A DNA stretch of 64,000 bases from Gemmobacter caeruleus (GCF_008271655.1 NZ_VKKX01000033.1:124001-188000), one strand, 5' to 3'. Positions 9,406-17,968 are shown, counted from the stretch's first letter. Notes: a model not told the origin generated them from the letters alone. Program-made: numbers and translations.

Positions 9406-10104
9406 TTGAGAGTATTGATGATCGACGACGACCTGGAGCTGGGCGAGACCATCGCGCCGATGCTTGAACGCTATGGCATCGCGCTGCGTCTGGCGGGAAC
9501 GCCGCAAAAGGGGCTGGCCATGCTGCGCGAGGACCACCCCGATGCCGTCCTGCTGGACATGATGTTGCCGGAAATGGACGGGATGGAGGTCTTTCGCCAG
9601 ATCCGCGCCGCGCCCGAAACCTATGGCCATGCGCCGATCGTGGTGATTTCGGCCCGGGCCGAGCTGACCGACCGCGTAGTCGGGCTGGAGGCGGGTGTGG
9701 ACGACTATCTGGCCAAACCCTTTGAGCTGCGGGAACTGGTGGCGCGCCTGCGCGCCATCACCCGCCTGCCACCCCGTGCCGCGCCCGCGCCGGGCGTCAC
9801 GCCGCGCCGCGATGGTCTGGTGCTGGATGCCGGTCGGCTGGAGGCGACCTTCAACGGGGTGCGCGTCGCGGTGACGGAACTGGAAATGCAGCTTCTTCAG
9901 GCGCTGCAATCGGTGCGGGGGCGGGTGCTGAGCCGCGCCGACCTGCTGCCGCGCATCGGACATGGGCCGCAAAGCGACCCGGCGCTGGTGGATACGCTGG
10001 TCTATCGCATCCGCCAGCGCTTTCGCGCCGAGGGCGGCAATGCCGAGGTGATCCTGACCGTGCGGGGACAGGGCTATCGTATTCCCGAAGGGATCTGGAC
10101 ATGA
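9406..10104 (+). CDS. OmpR-family response regulator
   Basis: This 232-residue regulator has an N-terminal receiver with the acidic triad in LMIDDDLE, the phospho-acceptor aspartate in AVLLDMMLPEMDG, the switch Ser in VVISARAE and the conserved lysine in DDYLAKPFE. A C-terminal winged helix follows, ending TVRGQGYRIPEG. Initiation appears to use a TTG codon. The next gene, a histidine kinase, overlaps in an ATGA junction, so the two form a cognate pair. Targets are unknown; plausible ones are the transporter operon upstream and the biosynthetic genes downstream. Confidence 0.92.
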   Translation: MRVLMIDDDLELGETIAPMLERYGIALRLAGTPQKGLAMLREDHPDAVLLDMMLPEMDGMEVFRQIRAAPETYGHAPIVVISARAELTDRVVGLEAGVDDYLAKPFELRELVARLRAITRLPPRAAPAPGVTPRRDGLVLDAGRLEATFNGVRVAVTELEMQLLQALQSVRGRVLSRADLLPRIGHGPQSDPALVDTLVYRIRQRFRAEGGNAEVILTVRGQGYRIPEGIWT

Positions 10105-11414
10105 GGGCCTTTGTGGATCGCGTCTTGCGCTGGATCGGTTCGCAGTCGGTCTTCACGCTGCTGCTGATCACCACGATCGCATCGACCCTGCTGCTGAGCT
10201 TTGTGCTGATCCTGTCGCTGCAACGGATCGCCGATGAACATCCCCGCCGTTATCTGGCGCGGGCGCTGTTTCACGAGATCGTCGAACAGGCACAGCGCCC
10301 GGGGGCCGGCCCGGTGACCGTGGGCGGCATCGGCCTGATCCGCATGACCCCCGAGGAGGCGGCACGATCGGATTTCGCCGCGCTGTTCGCCGCCGCCCGC
10401 AGCGATCGCGACGGCATCGCGATCGAACGCTTCGGCAATCGCTATGCCGCCGGCAATTTCGACGGCAGCACCTTCATCGTCCTGCCCGAATTTGGCGAAC
10501 CGATCTCGACCTTTGCGCTGTTTCTGGTGGCGGTGGTCATCGTCTCCACCATCTGCGTCTTCGGGTTGATCTACTATCTGATGCGGCGCCTGACGCGGCC
10601 GTTCATCGCGCTCAGCGCCGGGATATCGCGCATCGAGGATGGCGATCTGAACTATCAGATCCCGCTGGAGGACACGTTCGGAGAGTTCCGCAGTTTCGCC
10701 CAGTCCTTCAACAACATGGTGGCCGAGTTGCAGCGCATTCACGAGGCGCGCCGCCACATGTTGCTGGCCTTGCCGCATGAATTGCTGACGCCCCTGTCGC
10801 GGCTGAAGGTGCGCAAGGAACTGGTCGATGACGAAGCGCTGCGCGCGCAGATCGGCAAGGACATCTCGGTGGTCGAGGAAATCCTGGCGTCGATCCTGGC
10901 GGCAGAGCGGCGGCATTCCAATGAGGATGCGACCGAACTGGTCGAGATCGCGCCCTATGCCCGCGAACAGATCGCCCAGCAGATTGATGATGGCTATCCG
11001 TTGCAGGTGATCAACCAGACGGGCTTTGACGTGGCGTTCTTTGACCCTTTCGTGGTGGGGATCCTGCTCAAGAACTTCGTCTCGAACGCGGTGCGCTATG
11101 GCAATGGCAAACAGATCATCGTGCGTTTCCAGCGCGACCCGCAGCGCCCGAAGGCCATGCTGCTTTCGGTGCAGGATCAGGGCATCGGCATCAGCGCCGA
11201 CCAGATCCCCTATCTGACCGAACCGTTCTGGCGCGTGGACGAATCGCGCGGACGGGCCTCGGGCGGCTATGGCCTTGGGCTTTATCTGTGCCGCACCATC
11301 GTCGAAGGGCTGGGCGGACATATCGACATTGAAAGCGAACTGGGCGTCGGCACCACGATTTCCGTCTCGGTGCCGAACGCCATCTGTGAAACCGTCGAAG
11401 GAATGGCAAAATGA
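10101..11414 (+). CDS. Sensor histidine kinase with HAMP domain
   Basis: The 437-residue membrane kinase has two transmembrane segments (about residues 18-40 and 138-161) around a small periplasmic sensor domain. A HAMP domain (about 162-215) and a phospho-acceptor box LPHELLTPLSRL with His226 follow. The ATPase domain has an N-box (LLKNFVSNAVRYGN), a G1 box (VQDQGIGIS) and a G2 box (GGYGLGLYLC). The H-box deviates slightly from the usual SHELRTPL by having Pro before His. It overlaps the response regulator before it and the transglutaminase-like gene after it. Confidence 0.92.
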   Translation: MRAFVDRVLRWIGSQSVFTLLLITTIASTLLLSFVLILSLQRIADEHPRRYLARALFHEIVEQAQRPGAGPVTVGGIGLIRMTPEEAARSDFAALFAAARSDRDGIAIERFGNRYAAGNFDGSTFIVLPEFGEPISTFALFLVAVVIVSTICVFGLIYYLMRRLTRPFIALSAGISRIEDGDLNYQIPLEDTFGEFRSFAQSFNNMVAELQRIHEARRHMLLALPHELLTPLSRLKVRKELVDDEALRAQIGKDISVVEEILASILAAERRHSNEDATELVEIAPYAREQIAQQIDDGYPLQVINQTGFDVAFFDPFVVGILLKNFVSNAVRYGNGKQIIVRFQRDPQRPKAMLLSVQDQGIGISADQIPYLTEPFWRVDESRGRASGGYGLGLYLCRTIVEGLGGHIDIESELGVGTTISVSVPNAICETVEGMAK

Positions 11415-12085
11415 CCCAGGACACCCTGGCCCGAACCGAATTTTTCGATTTCGACACGCCCGAGATGTCGCGTTTCGTGGCGCGCAGTCTTGCCGGATCG
11501 GGCGACAGCCAGCGTGAACAGGCCGTGGCCCTGTTCTATGCGGTGCGCGATGGCCTTCTTTATGAAATCTACAACGCCGATTTCGCGCCCGAGGACATGC
11601 GATCCAGCGCGATCCTGCGCAAGGGGGCGGGGCTGTGCATCCACAAGTCCATCGTCTACGCCTCGGCCTTGCGCAGCATCGGCATTCCGGCGCGGCTGTG
11701 GTTCACCGATGTGCGCAACCATCTGTGTTCCGATCAGCTTGCCCGGCTGATGGGCGACAAGACCTTTCACTATCACTGTCTGGTCAGCCTGAACCTGGAC
11801 GGGCGCTGGATCAAGGCGACCCCGGTCTTCAACAAGCGCCTGTGCCAGCTGTTCCGCATGCGCCCGCTGGATTTCGACGGGCAGAGCGACTGCGTGCATC
11901 ACCCCTTCGATGACGAGGGGCGGCAGCATATGGAGGTGCTGCGCGATCATGGCGAATTCGACGATCTGCCGCATGACATGATTCTGTCGGGGCTGCGCCA
12001 GAAGCATGCCAGCCTGTTCGCGACGCCGACCAAGTTCCAGTCGGGTTCACTGCGGCGCGACGCCATGTCTGTGACAGCCATGTAA
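11411..12085 (+). CDS. Transglutaminase-like cysteine protein
   Basis: This 224-residue cytoplasmic protein resembles the transglutaminase/cysteine-protease superfamily. The probable nucleophile is in GAGLCIHKSIVYASALRSIG, a histidine follows in FHYHCLVSLNLDGRW, and IPARLWF is the usual strand between them. No signal peptide is visible. It overlaps the kinase stop by an ATGA junction and is the last gene before a strong terminator. It might hydrolyse or transfer a peptide or acyl group, or act on a carrier-bound intermediate; the substrate is unknown. Confidence 0.7.
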   Translation: MTQDTLARTEFFDFDTPEMSRFVARSLAGSGDSQREQAVALFYAVRDGLLYEIYNADFAPEDMRSSAILRKGAGLCIHKSIVYASALRSIGIPARLWFTDVRNHLCSDQLARLMGDKTFHYHCLVSLNLDGRWIKATPVFNKRLCQLFRMRPLDFDGQSDCVHHPFDDEGRQHMEVLRDHGEFDDLPHDMILSGLRQKHASLFATPTKFQSGSLRRDAMSVTAM

Positions 12086-12112
12086 AATAATCGCCTCATG
12101 GTGGATATTGCA

Positions 12113-12137
12113 CGGCGGCCCCTCGGCCGCCGCTTTT
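12113..12137 (+). terminator. Rho-independent terminator after the two-component operon
   Basis: CGGCGGCC and GGCCGCCG form a perfect 8-bp GC stem with a CCTC loop, followed by CTTTT. It lies 28 bases after the stop at 12085 and separates the regulatory operon from the biosynthetic operon. Confidence 0.75.
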
Positions 12138-12359
12138 CATTCTGACAAATCCGCCTCGGTGATAAGTCGCCATATTATCCGATATTTCTAAATATTCGGC
12201 GCGAAACTTGGCAATCGGTTCCGGCATTGGCAATCATATTCCATAAATTAACAAAACGTTAGCAGCGCTGTCCTGCGTATAGTCGCTCTCAGGTCACATG
12301 ACGGTTGATCCGCGAAATGCACGCCCGTGTGAGCCGGTTTTTTTCATAAGGACGACGAC
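12138..12359 (+). promoter_or_regulatory. AT-rich promoter region of the biosynthetic operon, with dyad and direct repeats
   Basis: This is one of the most AT-rich stretches in the window and leads into the ectoine-synthase-like gene. A near-perfect dyad lies at 12179-12199 (CCGATATTT-CT-AAATATTCGG, one-base offset). Two exact copies of TTGGCAATC occur at 12208-12216 and 12227-12235, starting 19 bp apart. That is close to two helical turns and resembles the tandem-site layout used by OmpR-type regulators. A weak AAGGACG site precedes the ATG at 12360. Confidence 0.5.
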
Positions 12360-12740
12360 ATGATCATCAATTCGCTCGACACCATCCAGAATACCGAACG
12401 TGACGTTGCCTGGGGCAACGGGCAGAGCCGCCGCCTGCTGCTGGCCGCGGACAACATGGGGTATTCGCTGACCGATACCATCATCGACGAAGGCACCGCC
12501 TCGCTCCTGGAATATCGCAATCATCTGGAAGCCTGCTACTGCATCGAAGGCGAGGGCGAGGTGATCGACCAGACCACCGGCCAGACCCACAAGATCGTGC
12601 CCGGCACGATGTATGCGCTGGACAAGCATGAAAAGCACATCCTGAAGGCCGACAAGACGATGCGTCTGGTCTGCGTCTTCAACCCGCCGCTGAAAGGGCC
12701 GGAGGCCCACAAGCTCGGCGCCGAAGGTTCGGCCTACTGA
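12360..12740 (+). CDS. Ectoine-synthase-like cupin (EctC family)
   Basis: EctC closes N-gamma-acetyl-diaminobutyrate to ectoine by water elimination. This 126-residue protein aligns along its whole length with EctC, including HLEACYCIEGEGEV, PGTMYALDKHEKHIL and RLVCVFNPPLKGPEAH. The Glu, Tyr and His that bind iron in EctC appear conserved. No ectA, ectB or ectD is nearby, and the gene heads an operon of ketosynthase, carrier-protein and trp-like genes. It is therefore more likely a cyclising enzyme of this pathway than an osmoprotectant enzyme. A solitary EctC that uses imported precursor is the alternative. Confidence 0.82.
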   Translation: MIINSLDTIQNTERDVAWGNGQSRRLLLAADNMGYSLTDTIIDEGTASLLEYRNHLEACYCIEGEGEVIDQTTGQTHKIVPGTMYALDKHEKHILKADKTMRLVCVFNPPLKGPEAHKLGAEGSAY

Positions 12741-12770
12741 TCCTCCCCAACTGCCCGAGGCCGTATTGCC

Positions 12771-13727
12771 ATGTCTGACAGCATCGTCATCACTGCGACC
12801 GCGCTTGCGCTGGCTGAACAGCCTGCCCCTTCTGTCCCTGCGGGGGGCAAGACGGCTTCGGGCGCCTTTTCCATTCTGCGTCTGCCCGAGGAACCGGCGG
12901 ATCGCCGTCACACGCAACTGTCCAGCCGCCTGTCGCGGCTGATCGGGGAACTGGCCAGCCGGGCCGGACTTTTGCCGGCCGATCTGGCCGGGCCGACCAC
13001 GGGGCTGGTGTCGGGGTCGCGCTATGGCTGTTCGCTGGTCGCGGACATGCATCGCCGGCTGCGCGAACTGGGCCCGCGCGGGATCGACGCGGTCGGTTTT
13101 GCGCAGGCGACACACAACTTTCCCGTTTCGGCCTGCGCGATCGACTATGGCATTCAGGGGCCGGGGATTGCGCTTGTCAGTTCGCACGCCGCCGGGATGG
13201 AGGCGCTGACCTGTGGCCGCGACTGGCTGCTGGAGGGGCGCTGCGACCGGGTGATCGTTGCCGCCTTCGAGGATCTCGAAGGCCCGGCTGCGGCGCATGT
13301 CGAATTGCTGGCCGCCCCCGGCGCGCCGCCGGTGCATGAAGCCATGGCGCTGGTCTTGCTGGAACGCGGCAGCACCGCAAGGGCGCGGCGGGCAACGGTG
13401 CTGGCGGAAATCGCCGGCACGGCCATGATGCGACCAGGCGCCGAAACCGGCGATCTGCGCGCCGTCGCGCAGCGGGCCTTTGGTCATCTGCCCGCCAGCA
13501 TGGGCATTCTGCTGGCCGCGCCTGAAAGTGCGAGCCCGCCCGAAACGGCAGGTGGCGCGCCGATGCTGGTCGATTGCCTGGCCGTCGGCGGGTTGCTGGC
13601 GCTGATCCGCGCGCTGGACCGGCCCGGACCCGGCGACTGGCTGGTGGGTGCCCTTGATCCCCGCACCGGGGGCATCGCCGCCGGCCTGCGCTGCCCGCCA
13701 AACGCCTGTTCGGAGGTGGCCGCATGA
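12771..13727 (+). CDS. Ketosynthase-like partner lacking the active-site cysteine (chain-length-factor type)
   Basis: This 318-residue protein has a thiolase-fold ketosynthase pattern but is short. At the expected nucleophile site it reads LVSSHAAGMEAL, placing His139 where a catalytic Cys would stand. That is the hallmark of KS-beta or chain-length-factor subunits. It overlaps the following intact ketosynthase by ATGA, so the pair probably forms a heterodimer as in type II polyketide and aryl-polyene systems. It should influence chain length or stability rather than catalyse condensation. Confidence 0.75.
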   Translation: MSDSIVITATALALAEQPAPSVPAGGKTASGAFSILRLPEEPADRRHTQLSSRLSRLIGELASRAGLLPADLAGPTTGLVSGSRYGCSLVADMHRRLRELGPRGIDAVGFAQATHNFPVSACAIDYGIQGPGIALVSSHAAGMEALTCGRDWLLEGRCDRVIVAAFEDLEGPAAAHVELLAAPGAPPVHEAMALVLLERGSTARARRATVLAEIAGTAMMRPGAETGDLRAVAQRAFGHLPASMGILLAAPESASPPETAGGAPMLVDCLAVGGLLALIRALDRPGPGDWLVGALDPRTGGIAAGLRCPPNACSEVAA

Positions 13728-14944
13728 CAGGTTCGGTTGTCATCACCGGAATCGGTGTCGTGGTGCGCGATGCGATGGGGCTTGATGCCTTTGCCGACTG
13801 GCTGATGCCGGGTGGCGGATTGCCGGATCGCCCCGAACATTTCGACACGAGCGCATTCCGCGCCGGCAATGCCTATGCGGTCAACCCCGATCGCTGTGCC
13901 ACTGCGCTGGCGCGTCTGGGTCTTGCCGGTCTTCTGCCGGAGAGCGACCGTGATTGCGCGGCGCATGGTCTGCTTGCGGCGGCCGAGGCGCTGGCCATGG
14001 CGGGGCTTGACGATGCGGCGCTGCGCGCGGCCTGTGGCTGTGTCATGGCCACGACCAGCGGCGGCATGATGGACCGCTTTGCCGATGCGATTTGCGCGGG
14101 CGATGATGGTGCGGATTACCGCCTGACCGCACCGCCCGGCGCCACGGCCGAGGTTCTGGCCCGGCAATTCGGATTGCAGGGGCCCTTCGCCAGCTTTTCC
14201 AGTGCCTGTGCCAGTTCCCCGGCGGCGTTTTCCTATGCGCTGTCGCGGGTGCGCCGGGGCGATACGCCGCTGATGCTGGTGGGCGGCAGCGACCGGATGC
14301 GCGCCGCCGATTTCGCCGGGTTCAATGCCTTGCGGGCGATGGATCGCGATTCCTGCCGGCCGTTCGACCAGACACGGCGCGGCATGGTGATCGGCGACGG
14401 CGCCGCGATGCTCGTCATCGAGGACGAGGCACATGCCCTGGCGCGCGGCGCCCGGCCGCTGGCACGGCTGCGCGAGGTGGGGCTGGCGCTGGATGCCCAT
14501 CACATCACCCATCCCAGCCCCGACGGCCTGGCGCGGGCGATGCGGCAGGCGCTGCATCGCGCAGGGCTGGCGCCGGACCAGATCGCCTATGTGAACTGTC
14601 ACGGCACCGGAACGCCGGTCAATGACAAGACCGAGGTCGAGGCGCTTGCCGCCGTCTTTGCCGATGAATCGGCGCGCCCGCTGATCAGTTCGACCAAGGG
14701 CGCCACCGGGCATCTTCTGGGCAGTGCCGGCGCCATCGAGGCGGTGATCACCATTCTTGCCCTGCGGCTGGGTTGTGCGCCGGCCATGGCCACCACCGCC
14801 GCGCCCGAACCGACCCGCTTTCCCATGCCGGGGCCAGATGGCCCGGCGCCCTTCGCCGGAACCTTCGCGATGAGCAATTCGCTGGGCTTTGGCGGCATCA
14901 ACAGCAGCCTGATCTTTGAAGCCTGTGCCGGAGACGCGAGATGA
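13724..14944 (+). CDS. Beta-ketoacyl-ACP synthase (type II, KS-alpha)
   Basis: The 406-residue protein is a FabF-like condensing enzyme that extends an acyl chain on a carrier protein with malonyl-ACP. The Cys-His-His triad and conserved Lys are visible: Cys162 in FSSACASSPAAF, His in NCHGTGTPVNDKTEVEAL, and Lys and His in STKGATGHLLGSAGAIE. The glycine-rich C-terminus NSLGFGGINSSLIF is standard. It overlaps both neighbours by four bases. No ketoreductase or malonyltransferase is encoded nearby, so these may come from fatty acid synthesis, or the beta-keto group may be kept. Confidence 0.92.
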   Translation: MTGSVVITGIGVVVRDAMGLDAFADWLMPGGGLPDRPEHFDTSAFRAGNAYAVNPDRCATALARLGLAGLLPESDRDCAAHGLLAAAEALAMAGLDDAALRAACGCVMATTSGGMMDRFADAICAGDDGADYRLTAPPGATAEVLARQFGLQGPFASFSSACASSPAAFSYALSRVRRGDTPLMLVGGSDRMRAADFAGFNALRAMDRDSCRPFDQTRRGMVIGDGAAMLVIEDEAHALARGARPLARLREVGLALDAHHITHPSPDGLARAMRQALHRAGLAPDQIAYVNCHGTGTPVNDKTEVEALAAVFADESARPLISSTKGATGHLLGSAGAIEAVITILALRLGCAPAMATTAAPEPTRFPMPGPDGPAPFAGTFAMSNSLGFGGINSSLIFEACAGDAR

Positions 14945-16125
14945 CCCGCAGCCTGACCCTGCCCGCAACGGGCGCGCCGCCCGCGTCTTTCCGGGCCGAT
15001 CTTGTGGCCGAACTTTGCCAGGGGCTTGACCGTTGGCAAGGTGTGTTCAACAGCAACTGGCAAGAGGATGACCGCGCCGGCGTCCTGTCGCAGAACCGCT
15101 GGCAGGCGGTGTGCGAGGCCGGGCTGACCGCGCTGACCATCCCCGAGGCCTATGGCGGTCTTGCGCTGACAGCAGCGGAGCTGGCGCAGGTGCTCGAATA
15201 TCTCGGCAGCATCTGCGAGGATAGCGGCTTGGGCTTTACCCTGGCGACCCATCTGTGCAGCACCTGCATTCCGGTGGCGCGCTTCGGATCCGACGCGCTG
15301 AAGGCCGCGCTGCTGCCTGCGCTGGCGGCGGGCGACTGTGTGGGTGCCCATGCCATTACCGAACCCGACAGCGGCTCTGACGCCTTTGCCATGCGCAGCC
15401 GGGCGGTGCCCGGCCCCGGCGGATATACCCTGAGCGGCGAGAAATGCTATATCTCCAGCGCGCCGCTGGCCGATGTGATCGTGGTCTATGCGCGCACCCA
15501 TCCCGACAAAGGCGCGCTTGGCGGTTTCAGCGCGCTGGCGGTGGATCGTCACCTGCCCGGCGTGACGGTCGGCCAGCCGCGCAGCAAGATGGGCCTGCGC
15601 ACCGCCCCCATGGCGGATCTGCATTTTGACGCCGTGGCCGTGCCGGACGGCGCGCTGATCGGGCGCGAGGGGCAGGGATTTTCCATCCTCGACTATGTGA
15701 TGAAATGGGAAATCCTCTGTGTCTTCGCGCTTCAGGTCGGCGAGATGCGGCGCCAGCTGCGCCGGTCGATCGACTGGGCAAAGGGGCGCCAGCAATTCGG
15801 ACAAGCCATCGGCAATTATCAGGCGGTCTCGCATCGCATCGCCGACATGCATATGCGGCTGGAAGGTGCCGCGAACTGGCTGAGCCGCGCCGTTGCCGCG
15901 ATGGAGGGGGGCGGGCGCGCCTCGCTGGAGATCGCCTCGGCCAAGCTCGCGATTTCCGAGGCCCATGTCGCCAATTCCCTGGATGCGATCATGCTGCATG
16001 GCGGCGCCGGCTACATGTCGGAAACCGGGATCGAGGCCGGGCTGCGCAATGCCGTGGGCGGGCTGATCTATTCCGGCACCTCTGACATCCAGCGCAACCG
16101 GATTGCCGCGATGATCGGGCTGTGA
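14941..16125 (+). CDS. Acyl-CoA dehydrogenase family flavoprotein, probable carrier-bound substrate oxidase
   Basis: The 394-residue protein is a typical acyl-CoA dehydrogenase: HAITEPDSGSDAFAM (FAD contact), WAKGRQQFGQAIGNYQAV and a C-terminal GTSDIQRNRIAAMIGL. Placement directly before a stand-alone adenylation enzyme and a carrier protein matches the proline-to-pyrrole triad of prodigiosin and pyoluteorin pathways (PigA/PltE-type dehydrogenase). There the enzyme oxidises prolyl-S-carrier to pyrrolyl-2-carboxyl-S-carrier. The VMKWE segment is in the region where the family places its catalytic Glu. The substrate is inferred from context only. Confidence 0.85.
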   Translation: MTRSLTLPATGAPPASFRADLVAELCQGLDRWQGVFNSNWQEDDRAGVLSQNRWQAVCEAGLTALTIPEAYGGLALTAAELAQVLEYLGSICEDSGLGFTLATHLCSTCIPVARFGSDALKAALLPALAAGDCVGAHAITEPDSGSDAFAMRSRAVPGPGGYTLSGEKCYISSAPLADVIVVYARTHPDKGALGGFSALAVDRHLPGVTVGQPRSKMGLRTAPMADLHFDAVAVPDGALIGREGQGFSILDYVMKWEILCVFALQVGEMRRQLRRSIDWAKGRQQFGQAIGNYQAVSHRIADMHMRLEGAANWLSRAVAAMEGGGRASLEIASAKLAISEAHVANSLDAIMLHGGAGYMSETGIEAGLRNAVGGLIYSGTSDIQRNRIAAMIGL

Positions 16126-16135
16126 GGGCGGGGGC

Positions 16136-17653
16136 ATGACGCAGCATATGAAGGATATCGCAGGGCTGGCCCCCACTGGCGCGGCGTTTGCCGAGGCGCT
16201 TTTGTCCGCCATCGGTCGCGCGCCGGGCGGGCGCGTGGCGGGTGGCTGTGGTGCCGTGCTGACGCATGACGACATGCTGGCACGGGTCGCACAGATCAGG
16301 GTCGGGATGGCCGGGTTGCCGGATGGGCCGGTCGCGATTTGCGCGGCCAAGCGGCCTGATACCATCGCGGCGGTGCTGGCGGTGCTGGCCGACGGGCGGG
16401 CCTATGCGCCCCTCGATCCCGGACATCCCGAGGACCGGCTGACCGGCATTCTGGATCTGCTGCGCCCCGCGGCGCTGCTGGTGGATGCACTGGCCGAAGA
16501 CCGGCTGCGCGGCTGGGCCAGCGCGGCGGGGGTTGCCCTGCGGCGCCTCGATGCGCTGACCGTGCGGGCCGAGCCACCCTGCCCGCGACCCGATGGCGGG
16601 CTGGCGGCGCTGCTGCATACCTCCGGTTCGACCGGGGTGCCGAAACAGGTTCGCATCGCCGCGCCGGCGCTGGATCAGTTCAATGCCTGGGTGCGGTGGG
16701 AATTCGGCTTGCGGCCGCAGGATTGCCTGCTCAGCCATGCGCCGCTGGCCTTCGACCTGTCCTTTCTCGATATTTTCGCGGGCTTGTCAGTCGGGGCAAG
16801 TCTGGCCCTGGCCGATGCCGAAACCGCACGGAGCGGCGAGCGGTTGCTGCGGCTGATCCGCGAGGCCGGCGTGACCGTGGTGCAGGCGGCGCCGTCGGCC
16901 CTGGCGCTGATGGTGCGCGCGGCCGAGGGGCAGTGCTTTCCCGCCGTGCGCGCGGTGCTGTTCGCGGGCGAACCGATGCCTGCCCCCGTGCTGCGCGACA
17001 TCTTCCGGGTGTTTCCGGCGGCGCGGGTGGTCAATGTCTATGGCTGCACCGAGACCAACGACACGTTCTTTTACGACGTGCCGCGCGCCGACACGCCCGA
17101 TCCGCTGCCCTTGGGCAGGCCCTTGCCCTATGTCTGTCACGAGGTGATGACCGAGGAAGGGCACCCCGTTCCGATCGGAGAGGAGGGCGAGCTTTGGGTC
17201 GCCTGCCCCACCACGATGGAGGGCTATTCCGACCCCGCGCTGACGGCGCGCGCCTTTGGCCACTGGCAGGGCCGGCGCTACTATCGCAGCAATGACCGCG
17301 TGCGTCTGGGCGAGGACGGCCTGATGCATTTCCTTGGCCGCGCCGACAGCGTGCAGAAGATCAGCGGCCATCGCGTCGATCTGGCCGAGGTGGAGGCGCA
17401 TCTGGCGCGGCTGCCCGGGGTGGTGGAACTGGCGGTCTATGTGGTCCGGCGTGGTGACGAGGCGCAGCTTGAATGCGCTGTCGCGACCGATGGCCGCGCG
17501 CTTGGCAGTCTGGATCTGCGGCGCCATGCGATGACCGCCCTGCCCGCCCCGGCGATCCCGCGCCGCTATGCGATTTCGGCGCAGCCTTTGCCCAAGAATT
17601 CCAACGGCAAGATCTGCCGCAGGATGTTGGCCAGCCTCGCGCTGGCCGTCTGA
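16136..17653 (+). CDS. Stand-alone amino acid adenylation enzyme (NRPS A-domain type)
   Basis: This 505-residue ligase activates a carboxylate as an acyl-AMP and loads it on a carrier protein. Core motifs are LLHTSGSTGVPKQ (A3), YGCTETNDTFF (A5), GELWVACP (A6), YYRSNDRVRL (A7), FLGRADSVQKISGHRVDL (A8) and the catalytic lysine in KNSNGKICRR (A10). The gene lies between a dehydrogenase and a carrier protein, as PltF/PigI-type L-prolyl-AMP ligases do. Proline is therefore the leading substrate guess, but the binding pocket was not decoded and another amino acid is possible. Confidence 0.88.
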   Translation: MTQHMKDIAGLAPTGAAFAEALLSAIGRAPGGRVAGGCGAVLTHDDMLARVAQIRVGMAGLPDGPVAICAAKRPDTIAAVLAVLADGRAYAPLDPGHPEDRLTGILDLLRPAALLVDALAEDRLRGWASAAGVALRRLDALTVRAEPPCPRPDGGLAALLHTSGSTGVPKQVRIAAPALDQFNAWVRWEFGLRPQDCLLSHAPLAFDLSFLDIFAGLSVGASLALADAETARSGERLLRLIREAGVTVVQAAPSALALMVRAAEGQCFPAVRAVLFAGEPMPAPVLRDIFRVFPAARVVNVYGCTETNDTFFYDVPRADTPDPLPLGRPLPYVCHEVMTEEGHPVPIGEEGELWVACPTTMEGYSDPALTARAFGHWQGRRYYRSNDRVRLGEDGLMHFLGRADSVQKISGHRVDLAEVEAHLARLPGVVELAVYVVRRGDEAQLECAVATDGRALGSLDLRRHAMTALPAPAIPRRYAISAQPLPKNSNGKICRRMLASLALAV

Positions 17654-17686
17654 TCTGTTCTTTTCCCGCAATCCCAAGGAGCCAAC

Positions 17687-17941
17687 ATGACCCAGATTGC
17701 CCGTATCCGTGCCTTCATCTGTGCCGAATTCGCCCCCGACATCCAGCCGCAGGATCTGCCGGCCGATCTCGATCTGATCCAGAGCGGGATCATCGACAGC
17801 CTCGGCGTGCTGAAGCTGGTGGCCTTTCTGGAGGATGATTGCGGCATCGCCATCGCCCCGGAGGAACTGGATGCCGAGCTGTATCAATCGCTCGACGCCA
17901 TTGCCGCGCTGATTGACGGCAAGACCGCGAACGCCGCCTGA
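17687..17941 (+). CDS. Acyl/peptidyl carrier protein
   Basis: This 84-residue protein is a discrete carrier protein. The phosphopantetheine attachment serine is in SGIIDSLGVLKLVAFLED. A strong AAGGAG site lies before the ATG. It directly follows the adenylation enzyme and is the probable acceptor of its activated amino acid, and perhaps also the partner of the ketosynthase pair upstream. It resembles the small PltL/PigG-type carriers in size and position. Confidence 0.93.
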   Translation: MTQIARIRAFICAEFAPDIQPQDLPADLDLIQSGIIDSLGVLKLVAFLEDDCGIAIAPEELDAELYQSLDAIAALIDGKTANAA

Positions 17942-17968
17942 CCACAGGCCCATCAAAGGAGCATCCCG

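Noticed and set aside
12360-12740. Classical ectoine operon
   Set aside because: Only the EctC-like gene is present; ectA, ectB, ectD and ask_ect are absent from the window.
14941-17941. Prodigiosin or pyoluteorin cluster
   Set aside because: Only the proline-to-pyrrole triad is shared; condensing PigC-type, PigE/H and halogenase genes are absent.
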